Assembly (NCBI GenBank): GCA_016706225.1
Contig: JADJKB010000008.1
Span: 620,001 to 684,000 of the forward strand
Source: Myxococcales bacterium
Lineage (GTDB): Bacteria; Myxococcota_A; Polyangia; Polyangiales; Polyangiaceae
Length of the DNA stretch: 64,000 nucleotides
Direction of reading: 5' to 3'
The notes under the pieces are model-generated. The model was not told where the DNA came from. It did no database searches and was given only the letters and a program-made list of their open reading frames with translations. Both the position numbers and the translations under genes were made by a program. Of this stretch, positions 1 to 7,662 are shown in pieces (the first letter of the stretch is position 1; every line of letters starts with the position of its first letter).

Positions 1-1
1 A

Positions 2-121
2 CTCTTCGGCATCGTCTCCCTGGTGTGTGTGTTGCTCAGCGTGGGCTCCATCGCGCTCTGCCACGCGTCCGGCGTGTGGCAGGATGCGCGCCGGCAGGAG
101 CTCCTGATGGGCCGCGACTGA
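2..121 (+). CDS. C-terminal end of an unidentified membrane protein (partial)
   Basis: The frame starting at base 2 is open to the left edge and stops with TGA at 119-121, giving 39 residues of a protein that begins outside the window. About the first 20 are hydrophobic (LFGIVSLVCVLLSVGSIAL), which fits a last transmembrane helix. A short charged tail ending in GRD follows and would lie at the membrane surface. It is convergent with the next gene, 13 bases away. Nothing in this fragment identifies the family. Confidence 0.5.
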   Translation, partial: LFGIVSLVCVLLSVGSIALCHASGVWQDARRQELLMGRD

Positions 122-134
122 GCTCGGCTCGCGG

Positions 135-1742
135 TCAACGCGGCGGCGGGGGTTTGTCCGCGCTGGCTGAGCCCGCGACGGGCTCCGTGTTCTTGCCCGA
201 GCTGAAATTACCAACCCATGTCCCCGAGAACGAGCTGGGCCTGGCGAGATCGTCGACGATTGCGTTGGCGGTTGCCGCGATGACCAGCGAGGCGGAGGGA
301 GCCAGTGGCTCCGCCGAGGCTTCGCTGGCCTTCTGCCACAGGCTGTTCATTGCCGCTTCGCACAGCGTCTCACAGCACGAGGCGTCGCACTTGTTGAACG
401 CTTCGCCGGGGGCCGTTCCGTTGGCGACCAACGTCTGCGCGACCTTCTTGCAGCTCGCAACCTCGGCCAGCGCTTCTGCGACCGAGCCTGCGCCCGTCAC
501 CTGGGCCTTGGCGGGTCCGAGGGCGAGCGCCGTCAGGAGTCGCGAGGGGAGCAGATTGAGATCGACGCCGAGCGCGATGCTGTCGTCCGGGTGGGCCTGC
601 CAAGCGGCCAAGAACTGCGTCGGAAATCCTGCCGCCGCGGCGTCCGCTCCGGCGACTTGCTCGAGCGACAGCCAGATCTTCGAGCTTACGCCGCTGGCGC
701 TCGAGAGGTGGCCGCGAAAGGTGTCGGGGGATGCCAGCCCTTCGGCACCCTGGGTCAGCCAGGGTTTGACCCACGTGCGGAGCGCGCTCGGACCGCCGAG
801 GGTCGTCTCGACGAGGCCGTCCCAGCCTGCCGTCTTGCGGGCAGCGGTGAACGCAGCAACGTCGGTGGCTTTGGCCTGCATGCCGGAGAGCAGCGCGGCG
901 GCGTCGTTCGACGCCGGGGAGAGCGCAGCCAGCACGGCGTCGACCCCCAAGAGTGCGCCCCACTTTTCCTTGGCCCCCTCCAGTCCCAGGACCAGATCGA
1001 GCTCGGCGCCGTCGAGGTTCATGGGCAGATCGAGCACGGGCACAGTGACAGCCTTGACCTCCCCGGCATCGACCTCGCTCACGTCCTTGCAGCCAGCGAT
1101 GGATTCCGCTCCCCGCAGCGTCACGGCCAGCGCGGGGCCGACCGGCACGTCCTCGACTTGCGGGCTCTGGCCTGCCGGAGCGCTGCCCTTGAGATCGCCG
1201 TCGGCGAGCAAATCGCCAGAGAGCTCGGCACAGGTGACCCCGGTTCGAACACTCGCGACCCAGCTCGAGATGCTGCGTTTTCCGGTGTAGCTCGGCGTCA
1301 CCTGCAGGGTCGCAAAGCCGAACGCGCTGACACTTGCGCCGAGACTCGCGGAGACTTTGTCGCCGGAGCTAGCTCGGACGCTGAAGGTCGTGGCGGAGCT
1401 CGGGGCGGTGACGACCACGTCGGCTCGGCCGGCGGTGTCCGTCGTGACCTCGCTCTGGTCGAGGGCGGCGTCCTTGGCGTCGCCGAGCAGGGCGAACCGG
1501 ACGGCATAGTGACCGGGCGGTGAGGCCTGAACGGTCAGCGTCTGCACATCCCCCGGGACGAGCTTCAGGGTTTCTGCGGGCGTGAACGCCAACGCGCTCG
1601 GCCCGCTGGTGGCACCGGCGGAGCCGCCGGTCCCGTCGTCTCCAGGCGCCGCCGCGCCGTCGCCGCAGCCCACACATGCGCAGACCACGCCGAGGGGCAG
1701 CGCCCAGCGAACGCTGCGAGGGAAGTGCCAGTAGACCGTCAT
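135..1742 (-). CDS. Predicted lipoprotein with an Ig-like domain, function unknown
   Basis: Predicted 535-residue exported protein. From the ATG at 1742 it has a short basic-hydrophobic signal (VRWALPLGVVCACVGC) containing lipobox-like cysteines; VCAC is the best fit. A Gly/Ser/Thr-rich linker follows. Residues of roughly 45-135 look like a bacterial Ig-like fold: alternating beta-type segments with a TDTAGRADVVV stretch typical of invasin/Big_1-like domains. The remaining 400 residues match no family I recognise; a cluster of cysteines lies near the C-terminus (CDASCCETLCEA). The open frame extends 16 codons upstream to 1790, but those residues would sit before the signal peptide, so the later ATG is preferred. 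It is divergent from the pilR-like gene and probably envelope-anchored. Real gene: fairly sure; function unknown. Confidence 0.75.
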   Translation of the reverse strand: MTVYWHFPRSVRWALPLGVVCACVGCGDGAAAPGDDGTGGSAGATSGPSALAFTPAETLKLVPGDVQTLTVQASPPGHYAVRFALLGDAKDAALDQSEVTTDTAGRADVVVTAPSSATTFSVRASSGDKVSASLGASVSAFGFATLQVTPSYTGKRSISSWVASVRTGVTCAELSGDLLADGDLKGSAPAGQSPQVEDVPVGPALAVTLRGAESIAGCKDVSEVDAGEVKAVTVPVLDLPMNLDGAELDLVLGLEGAKEKWGALLGVDAVLAALSPASNDAAALLSGMQAKATDVAAFTAARKTAGWDGLVETTLGGPSALRTWVKPWLTQGAEGLASPDTFRGHLSSASGVSSKIWLSLEQVAGADAAAAGFPTQFLAAWQAHPDDSIALGVDLNLLPSRLLTALALGPAKAQVTGAGSVAEALAEVASCKKVAQTLVANGTAPGEAFNKCDASCCETLCEAAMNSLWQKASEASAEPLAPSASLVIAATANAIVDDLARPSSFSGTWVGNFSSGKNTEPVAGSASADKPPPPR

Positions 1743-1850
1743 CACAAAGCTATGAGTTACGCTCACAAGCCTAGGCTTCTGGCTGGACAAAGCAAGGGAA
1801 CCGCCCGTCAGCGCGCCGGAGCCGGCCGCGTGATATGAACGGAGCTGTCG

Positions 1851-3281
1851 ATGGATTCACTAATCCCGAGGCCCCTCAGCGTTCTCGTGGTGGACGACGA
1901 GCCCGGGATCCGGCAGCTGCTCCAGATCGCCCTGCGGCGAGAGGGGTACAACGCAGTTCTGGCCGCGGGGTACCGCGCCGCCATCGAGGCCATCGAAAAG
2001 AGCCCCCAGCCCTTCCCGGTCGTGCTCACCGATCTGGCCATGCCCGACGGCTCGGGCTTCGACGTGCTCGCGGCCGCCAAACGTCGGGAGCCATCGACCG
2101 AGGTCGTGCTGATCACCGCCCACTCGACGGTCGACAACGCCATCACTGCCATGCGCGGCGGCGCGTACGACTTCGTGACCAAACCCTTCCAGCCCGGGGA
2201 AATCACGGCGCTGATCCAGAAGGCGCTCGAAAAGCAGCAGCTCTCGTCGGAAAATACCCGGCTCAAGGCTCAGATCGGTCGCTCCGACAGCGGGGTGCTC
2301 GGGCGCAGTGCGCCGATGCGGGCGGTCATGGAGCTGGTCGACCGCATCGCCGCCACCAAGACCACGGTGCTCATCACGGGTGAGAGTGGGACGGGCAAGG
2401 AGCGCGTGGCCCGGGCGATCCACGAGCGCTCCGATCGGCGCGCCGGGCCGTTCCTGGTCGTCAACTGCGGCGCCCTGCCCGAGGCCCTGATGGAGAGCGA
2501 GCTGTTTGGCCACGAAAAGGGCGCGTTCACCGGTGCGCAGACCCGGCACCGCGGGCTATTCCGCGACGCGCACGGAGGCACACTCTTGCTCGATGAGGTG
2601 GGGGAGCTCCCCCAATCGCTCCAGGTCAAGCTGCTTCGCGTGCTGCAGGAGCGCAGCGTGCGCGCGGTGGGAGCAACGCAGGAGACCGCCATCGACGTGC
2701 GCGTGCTCTCGGCCACCAACCGTGACATCGAAGCCGAGGTGACTCGCGGCGTTTTCCGGCAAGACCTCTACTATCGCTTGAACGTGATCCGGGTGGAGTT
2801 GCCCCCGTTGCGCGAGCGGCGTGACGACATTCCGCTGATGGCAGAGCGGTTCTTGAAGCGCTTCGCGGCGGAGATGGGCAAGGACGTCAGCGGGTTCACG
2901 GCCGATGCGCTGCGCGCTCTCGAGCGCTATGAGTACCCGGGCAATGTTCGGGAGCTCGAGAACGTCATCGAGCGGGCGGTTGCGCTGGCCGGTTCGCGCT
3001 CCATTGGGCTGGGTGATCTGCCCGCGGAGGTGAGCGGCAGTGCCAGCGCCCCGACCGCCTCGCTCCTGACCCTCGCGCCCGAGGGGATCCAGCTCGACGA
3101 GGTCCTGAACGAGGCGGAGCGGCGCTTGCTGCTGGCCGCGCTCGAGCAAACCGGCGGCAATCGCACGGCGGCCGCCAAGCTGCTCGGGATCACGTTCCGC
3201 TCGCTCCGCTATCGGTTATCGAAGCAGGGCTTCGAGGACGGAAGTGATGGGGAGCCGGAGCCGGAGTCGGGTACGCAATAA
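1851..3281 (+). CDS. pilR: PilR-like sigma-54-dependent response regulator
   Basis: Predicted 476-residue NtrC-family activator that would switch on sigma-54 promoters after phosphorylation by a partner histidine kinase. Seen: receiver domain at about residues 9-125 with acidic pair D15/D16, phosphoacceptor D61 (LTDLAMPD) and K111 (TKPF). The AAA+ domain at about 150-385 has Walker A GESGTGKE (177-184) and the sigma-54 contact loop GAFTGA (224-229). A Fis-type helix-turn-helix at about 430-465 has FRSLRYRLSKQGF, a wording typical of PilR. GGAG lies 6 bases before the ATG. The three pilin genes just downstream support the PilR assignment. No PilS-type kinase is encoded in this window, so its sensor is elsewhere. 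NtrC-family membership is certain; the PilR name is inferred from the C-terminus and context. Confidence 0.9.
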   Translation: MDSLIPRPLSVLVVDDEPGIRQLLQIALRREGYNAVLAAGYRAAIEAIEKSPQPFPVVLTDLAMPDGSGFDVLAAAKRREPSTEVVLITAHSTVDNAITAMRGGAYDFVTKPFQPGEITALIQKALEKQQLSSENTRLKAQIGRSDSGVLGRSAPMRAVMELVDRIAATKTTVLITGESGTGKERVARAIHERSDRRAGPFLVVNCGALPEALMESELFGHEKGAFTGAQTRHRGLFRDAHGGTLLLDEVGELPQSLQVKLLRVLQERSVRAVGATQETAIDVRVLSATNRDIEAEVTRGVFRQDLYYRLNVIRVELPPLRERRDDIPLMAERFLKRFAAEMGKDVSGFTADALRALERYEYPGNVRELENVIERAVALAGSRSIGLGDLPAEVSGSASAPTASLLTLAPEGIQLDEVLNEAERRLLLAALEQTGGNRTAAAKLLGITFRSLRYRLSKQGFEDGSDGEPEPESGTQ

Positions 3282-3325
3282 CTTCAGGCCCCGCCGCCGT
3301 TTGCGAGGCCAAAAAGCAGGCGCTC

Positions 3326-3341
3326 TGGCGAACCGCGGGCT
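3326..3341 (+). promoter_or_regulatory. Candidate sigma-54 (-24/-12) promoter before the first pilin
   Basis: TGGCGAACCGCGGGCT has GG and GC with the 12-base spacing required by sigma-54, although the TT normally before the GC is GG here. Transcription would start near 3352, about 43 bases before the ATG at 3395. That argues for the 3395 start over the earlier TTG/ATG codons at 3356/3359. Its position directly after a PilR-type activator gene adds weight. The match is partial, so this is a candidate only. Confidence 0.3.
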
Positions 3342-3394
3342 AGAATCGATCGTGTTTGATGGTACGCACCGTGCATCTGTACACTGGATCGATC

Positions 3395-3958
3395 ATGCGG
3401 CGGGTAGGACGTAAGACCACACCGCGACGCGGCCGCGGCTTCAGCTTGGTGGAGCTGATGATTGTCGTCGTGATGGTGGGTGTATTGGCGACCGTCGGCA
3501 TCGTGATGTTCCGGCGTTGGATCTTCCACTCCCGCTCGGTCGAGGCCATTGGCATGGTCCAGAGCATCCGAGTGGCCCAGGAACGCTGGCGCGCGGAGAC
3601 CGGGGGATACATCGACGTTTCGACGAACATGACCGCCTGGTACCCGACCACGACGCCCGGCCGGACCCTCTACGACTGGCAACAGGTCACCGGAAATAAC
3701 TACGCGAAGTGGCAGTTACTGAACCCCACTGTGTCGGGACCGGTGCAGTTCGCCTACGTGACGAAATCCGGGCGACCGTTCACCGCGATGGCGGTACCGG
3801 TGACCGTCGACAAACCCACCTGGCCGGTGATCGCCGCAACCATCGAGCCCTGGTATGTGATCCAGGGGATGGGGGATACCGACGAAAACGGCGTGAAGTC
3901 GTACTACGTCGCGTCGAGCCTGAACGGCGAGCTGTTCAAGGAACACGAGGGCGAGTGA
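3395..3958 (+). CDS. Type IV pilin-like protein 1
   Basis: Predicted 187-residue prepilin. A basic 15-residue leader ends in G, followed by FSLVE with the conserved Glu at mature position 5, then a hydrophobic helix (LMIVVVMVGVLATVGIV) that would pack into the pilus core. The leader would be removed by a PilD-type peptidase. The globular C-terminal part contains WYPTT and YVTKSG segments and an acidic turn GDTDENG followed by KSYY. The same layout recurs in the next gene (YVTKSG, GDLNQDSK), so these two are paralogues. ATG 3395 is chosen because upstream starts would make an implausibly long leader and would lie at the predicted transcript start. It is probably a minor pilin or pseudopilin, being the first of three pilin genes; export system not visible here. 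Confidence 0.85.
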   Translation: MRRVGRKTTPRRGRGFSLVELMIVVVMVGVLATVGIVMFRRWIFHSRSVEAIGMVQSIRVAQERWRAETGGYIDVSTNMTAWYPTTTPGRTLYDWQQVTGNNYAKWQLLNPTVSGPVQFAYVTKSGRPFTAMAVPVTVDKPTWPVIAATIEPWYVIQGMGDTDENGVKSYYVASSLNGELFKEHEGE

Positions 3959-4126
3959 CGCGGGGCGGGCGGGGATTTCCCTCGCGCAGCCGCTGTGCGT
4001 TCGCCGGGGTGTTCCGGGGCATATGTAAGTGCGCACGCTACCCTGTCACCTGTCGAACATTGGCAGTCTCGCGCGCACGACTGACGAGAATCGTCACTTC
4101 GATTTAGCCGCCTGAGCCTCAGGCAT

Positions 4127-4133
4127 GGGAGGA
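4127..4133 (+). promoter_or_regulatory. Strong ribosome binding site supporting the 4142 start
   Basis: GGGAGGA lies 8 bases before the ATG at 4142. The alternative ATG at 4202, which would give a shorter and more usual pilin leader, has no comparable site. This is the main reason the longer form of the second pilin is preferred. Confidence 0.5.
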
Positions 4134-4141
4134 TTGCTGAA

Positions 4142-4732
4142 ATGCCGCGAACAACCCCGCCGGAGCACTGCTGGTATGGTTGCTGCACTAAGCAACCGCA
4201 GATGCGTGGGCGTTCACCAAGAGGTTTCACCCTCGTCGAGCTGATGGTCGTGGTGGCCATCGTCGCGGCGCTGGCGACCCTCGCGGTGTACGGCGTGCGC
4301 AAATACGTGTTCGCGAGCAAGGCCGTCGAGCCCATCTACATGATTGGCCAGATCAAGACGGCGCAGGAGGCCTGGCGCGAGGAGTTCAACGCCTACTACG
4401 ACGTGTCCACCTCGCTCAGCAGTTATTACCCGGACAACCCGAACAACGCGAAACGCCACTGGGTGAACACGGGCCACGGCGACTACCAGAAGTGGTTGTT
4501 CTTCGGGGTCTCCACGCCCAACCCCGTCCAGTACGGCTACGTCACGAAATCTGGCGGGCCGAGCGACACGCCCCCCGCCATGGGCACGACGAAGGTCTTC
4601 AACTGGCCAGCCACGGGCGAGCCGTGGTTCGTGGTCAAGGCTGTCGGTGATCTCAACCAGGACAGCAAGTACTCGATGTTCGTCGGCTCGAGTTTCACGC
4701 AGGAAATCTACGCGGAAAACGACAGCGAGTGA
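4142..4732 (+). CDS. Type IV pilin-like protein 2
   Basis: Predicted 196-residue prepilin, paralogous to the preceding gene. The cleavage site is G28|FTLVE with Glu at mature position 5, followed by the helix LMVVVAIVAALATLAVYGV. Downstream are YYPDN, QYGYVTKSGG and an acidic loop GDLNQDSKYSMF near the C-terminus. Starting at 4142 gives an unusually long 28-residue leader containing three cysteines. Starting at 4202 gives an ordinary 8-residue leader (MRGRSPRG) but no good ribosome binding site. The 182-base gap before it holds no other gene. Like the first pilin it ends in acidic residues (ENDSE). Probably a second minor pilin; assignment as a pilin-family protein is secure, the start is not. 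Confidence 0.85.
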   Translation: MPRTTPPEHCWYGCCTKQPQMRGRSPRGFTLVELMVVVAIVAALATLAVYGVRKYVFASKAVEPIYMIGQIKTAQEAWREEFNAYYDVSTSLSSYYPDNPNNAKRHWVNTGHGDYQKWLFFGVSTPNPVQYGYVTKSGGPSDTPPAMGTTKVFNWPATGEPWFVVKAVGDLNQDSKYSMFVGSSFTQEIYAENDSE

Positions 4733-4856
4733 TTCAAATCGATCGCGCCCGACCGTTCTCAGGAACCGGGCACCTTCTGTAACCGTGCGCGCGCGGCGGG
4801 TGGCCGGGCGCGGAGGAATGGCCCGTCCACCCGATTCACGAAGACAAGGAGCAACC

Positions 4857-5441
4857 ATGAAAAAGAAACTGCAAAGAGGCTTTACGCTCGTCGAGCTCAT
4901 GATCGTCGTTGCGATCGTGGGCGTGCTCGCCGCGCTCGCAATCTACGGCGTCCGTAAGTACATCGCCAACGCCAAGACGGCAGAAGCGCGCAACTCACTG
5001 GGCCAGATGTCGAAGGACTCTGCGAGCGCGTACGCCCGTGAAGGTATGGCCGGCGCGGTCCTGGGTTTGGGCTCCGTGGCCAACATCAGCAACAAGCTGT
5101 GCGACAAGGCCTCGGCGACCATCCCAGCGTCTTCTGCCTCGATCAAGGGCCAGAAGTATCAGTCGAGCCCGGCCGAGTGGTCGGTGGATTCAGCCAAACT
5201 TCACACGGGCTTCGCCTGCCTGAAGTTCACGATGACCGACCCGCAGTACTACATGTACACCTACGCCTCGAACGGCGCGGGTGACACTACCGGTTGGTTC
5301 AACGCCGTTGCCAACGGCAACCTGAACGGCGACGGCACGCTGTCGACCTTCACCATGGCCGGCAAGGTGCAGTCCGGTACGGCCGGTGGTCTCGAAGTGA
5401 ACGTCGCGCCGAACATCCAGGAAGTCGATCCGGAGGAATGA
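4857..5441 (+). CDS. pilA: Type IV pilin, probable major subunit PilA
   Basis: Predicted 194-residue prepilin with a short basic leader MKKKLQRG, cleavage before FTLVE, and helix LMIVVAIVGVLAALAIYGV. These are textbook major-pilin features, and AAGGAG lies 5 bases before the ATG. The globular domain includes two cysteines (LCDKA and FACLKF) that could form the usual pilin disulfide, and a Gly/Asp loop GNLNGDGTLSTF near the C-terminus. The gene is third in line after two divergent pilins and is closed by a near-perfect terminator, which suggests strong independent expression. Called the major subunit because it has the most canonical leader and helix. pilB/C/T/M-Q are not in this window, so assembly machinery is elsewhere. 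Confidence 0.9.
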   Translation: MKKKLQRGFTLVELMIVVAIVGVLAALAIYGVRKYIANAKTAEARNSLGQMSKDSASAYAREGMAGAVLGLGSVANISNKLCDKASATIPASSASIKGQKYQSSPAEWSVDSAKLHTGFACLKFTMTDPQYYMYTYASNGAGDTTGWFNAVANGNLNGDGTLSTFTMAGKVQSGTAGGLEVNVAPNIQEVDPEE

Positions 5442-5461
5442 GCTTCTCCTGACGCTGCAGC

Positions 5462-5500
5462 GTGCCCGCGGACGTTTCGTCCGCGGGCACTTTGCTTTTT
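5462..5500 (+). terminator. Rho-independent terminator after pilA
   Basis: A perfect 12-bp stem (GTGCCCGCGGAC pairing with GTCCGCGGGCAC) closes a 5-base GTTTC loop and is followed by TTTGCTTTTT. It begins 20 bases after the pilA stop. On the opposite strand there is no U-tract, so it would mainly stop pilA transcription before it meets the convergent sulfatase-like gene. Confidence 0.9.
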
Positions 5501-5535
5501 GTGGACCTGGCTTTCCGACTCGCGTTTCGCTTTCC

Positions 5536-7662
5536 TCACTGCGTCGAGGTGCGACCGACTCGCCAGGAGCGGATGGCGTCCAGCTCGGTGTCCACGACGC
5601 TGCCCAGCAGCTGGCCAGTTGCTTCACTGCCCGGTGTACCGAGATCACGCGTCTCGTGGGGATCGGCGCACAGATCGAAGCGAGCCCGCCAACCGGCGTC
5701 GAGGTCTTCGATCCACTTCTGGCAACCTGTGAGGAGCGTCTGGGTGCGCCGTTCGCTCGACCAGCGCTCGGCGAAGACCCACGGCCGCGGCAGCGGACGC
5801 CCTGAACGCAGGTGGTCGACCAGACTCTGGCCGTGCCACGGATAGGCGTGAGGCAGGCCCAGGAGATCCATCAGGGTCGGCAGCACGTCGACCAAGCCCA
5901 CGAGGGTGTCGATGGCTCGTGGCGGGCCGAGGTCGAAGCCGGGCGGCGCGCACAGCACCAGCGGCACGTGCAGCTCCTCCTCGAACAGGCTGTGCCCGTG
6001 GTTCGTCGTGCCGTGCTCCCCGAAGGCCTCGCCGTGGTCCGCGGTGAGCACGATGAGCGCACTTTCCGGCAGCTCTTGCAGGAAGGCGAGCAGCTCGGCA
6101 TCCATGTCCCGCGCGGTGCGCAGGTAACCGCTCTGTCCCTCGCCGCCGCGATACGGCACATGCAGGTCCATCAGGTGAATTCTGAGGTGCAGCGGTTCGC
6201 TGGTCGGGGTCTCGCGCATCTGCGCTCGGGCTCGCTCCAGGCTGACCGAGAGGGAGGGGAACGAACCGTCGCCGGTGTTGGGCAAGGTTCCGCCCCGCGC
6301 GTAGCCGGTGAGGAAGGCGAAATTGTGCAGGTGAAACGGCGGAAAGACCACGAGGGTCGAGTAGCCCGCCCCGTCGAGCAACGAGGCCAGGGTCGGCGGC
6401 GTCGAGAGCAACTTGTTCTTGGGATCTGCGAGCGCGACCCGCCATGCGTCGCCGTCTTGCACGTGCCGTGCGCTCATTCCGGTGTGCAGCGAGAGCAGGG
6501 ACTCCCCGGTCGAGTTGGCGTTCGCGTGGGCGTTGGTGAAACGGTGGCAGCGCTCGACGAAGCGGCGGGTCTGGGGCAGCGCCGAGCCGTCCTCGAACCA
6601 GTCGCCTCTGAGGCCGTCCACCGTCAAGAGAATCACTGCGGGTCTGTCCTTCGGAGCGGCGCGGTCCGAGCGCTGAGCGCGCGGGCTGGTGGGGCCGAGC
6701 GTCGCCGTCGTCAGCTGGAGGTTCCCGTCCTTGCCCGTGCAGTTTTGATCGCTGCCGTCGTCGGGGAGGTCGACGAAGGCGGGACTGCGGGTTGGATCGA
6801 GATCGTCGCAGTCGAGCCCGAACGGCCCGGAGCTGCCGTCGCCGTCGAAGTCCGTGAGCTCCTGCAGACCGCGCAGGGCGAGGGCGCTGAAGGGCGCGCG
6901 GGCAGAAGCAAACCGGCGCAGCGCGGCGTGGGTCGAGTCGAGCCAGAGTCCCACGAGCGCGAGACTGGCGATCAGGCCGAGCACGCGACCTCGCCAGGGC
7001 GGGACGCGCAGGGGGCCGCGGCCGAATAGCGTCATCGCGACCAGCGCGAGCGCCGGTCCCAAGACCGGCGCGTCCGCTGCCGACGTGAGGCTCGAGGCTG
7101 CCACGCCGAGCAACACCAGCCAGAGCAGGCCGCCGGCGAGGTTCGGCCGTTTCGCCAACGACTTGCCGCGCAGCTTGGCGAAGCCGAGCTCGAGAGCTGC
7201 CCAGACTGGCAACGCCCCGAGTGCGAACAGCGCGCCGGCGTGCCAGCGCAGCTGATAGTCGAGGGCCAGCGTCTTCGTGAGCGCGAGCGTGCTGACGGCG
7301 TAGAGCAGCGCGGCTCGCACGACGGCAGCCGGTGCATGCAGCACCTGGAGGGTGAACGTGGCGCGGCGCGTGAGCGGTTCACCCAAGGCGCGCGCGCGGC
7401 TGGCCGCGGTCAGCGCCAGGTCGAGGCCGGTGACGGCAGGCGCCAGGACCAAGAGCCGAGCCGTACGTGTGGCGAGCTCGAGCGCCGCCGCGCCGAGATC
7501 CGGGAAGTGAGCGGCGAAGGTGACGGTGCGGACGAACGTCTCGACGGCCGCGACCGAGAGCACGAGCAGCACACCGCGCGTTGCGCTGTCGCGCAGGGTC
7601 AGTGCCAAGGGTCCGATGCCTTGGGCTCTCGGCTCCGGCTCGGAGGCGGGGGTCTCGGTCAC
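5536..7662 (-). CDS. Membrane sulfatase-fold protein with a MopE-type metal-binding insert
   Basis: Predicted 708-residue protein of the alkaline phosphatase/sulfatase superfamily. The first ~265 residues contain several hydrophobic helices. Residues about 271-313 form an Asp/Cys-rich stretch (DFDGDGSSG, DCDDLDP, SDQNCTG) like the putative metal-binding repeat of MopE-type proteins. From about 340 the sulfatase fold is clear: VILLTVDGLRGDWF for metal binding, LTADHGEAFGEHG, NHGHSLFEEELHVPLVL and a C-terminal ADPHETRDL. The usual nucleophile signature C/S-x-P-x-R is absent; the equivalent place reads NSTGESLLSLHTG, so it may use Ser/Thr without formylglycine or be inactive as a sulfatase. GTG start overlaps the stop of the upstream membrane gene by 4 bases, so the two are translationally coupled. 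Substrate unknown. Confidence 0.85.
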   Translation of the reverse strand: MTETPASEPEPRAQGIGPLALTLRDSATRGVLLVLSVAAVETFVRTVTFAAHFPDLGAAALELATRTARLLVLAPAVTGLDLALTAASRARALGEPLTRRATFTLQVLHAPAAVVRAALLYAVSTLALTKTLALDYQLRWHAGALFALGALPVWAALELGFAKLRGKSLAKRPNLAGGLLWLVLLGVAASSLTSAADAPVLGPALALVAMTLFGRGPLRVPPWRGRVLGLIASLALVGLWLDSTHAALRRFASARAPFSALALRGLQELTDFDGDGSSGPFGLDCDDLDPTRSPAFVDLPDDGSDQNCTGKDGNLQLTTATLGPTSPRAQRSDRAAPKDRPAVILLTVDGLRGDWFEDGSALPQTRRFVERCHRFTNAHANANSTGESLLSLHTGMSARHVQDGDAWRVALADPKNKLLSTPPTLASLLDGAGYSTLVVFPPFHLHNFAFLTGYARGGTLPNTGDGSFPSLSVSLERARAQMRETPTSEPLHLRIHLMDLHVPYRGGEGQSGYLRTARDMDAELLAFLQELPESALIVLTADHGEAFGEHGTTNHGHSLFEEELHVPLVLCAPPGFDLGPPRAIDTLVGLVDVLPTLMDLLGLPHAYPWHGQSLVDHLRSGRPLPRPWVFAERWSSERRTQTLLTGCQKWIEDLDAGWRARFDLCADPHETRDLGTPGSEATGQLLGSVVDTELDAIRSWRVGRTSTQ

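Noticed and set aside
4172..4187. Second sigma-54-like match TGGTATGGTTGCTGCA
   Set aside because: It would start transcription about 4 bases before the alternative ATG and inside the preferred gene, so it is probably chance.
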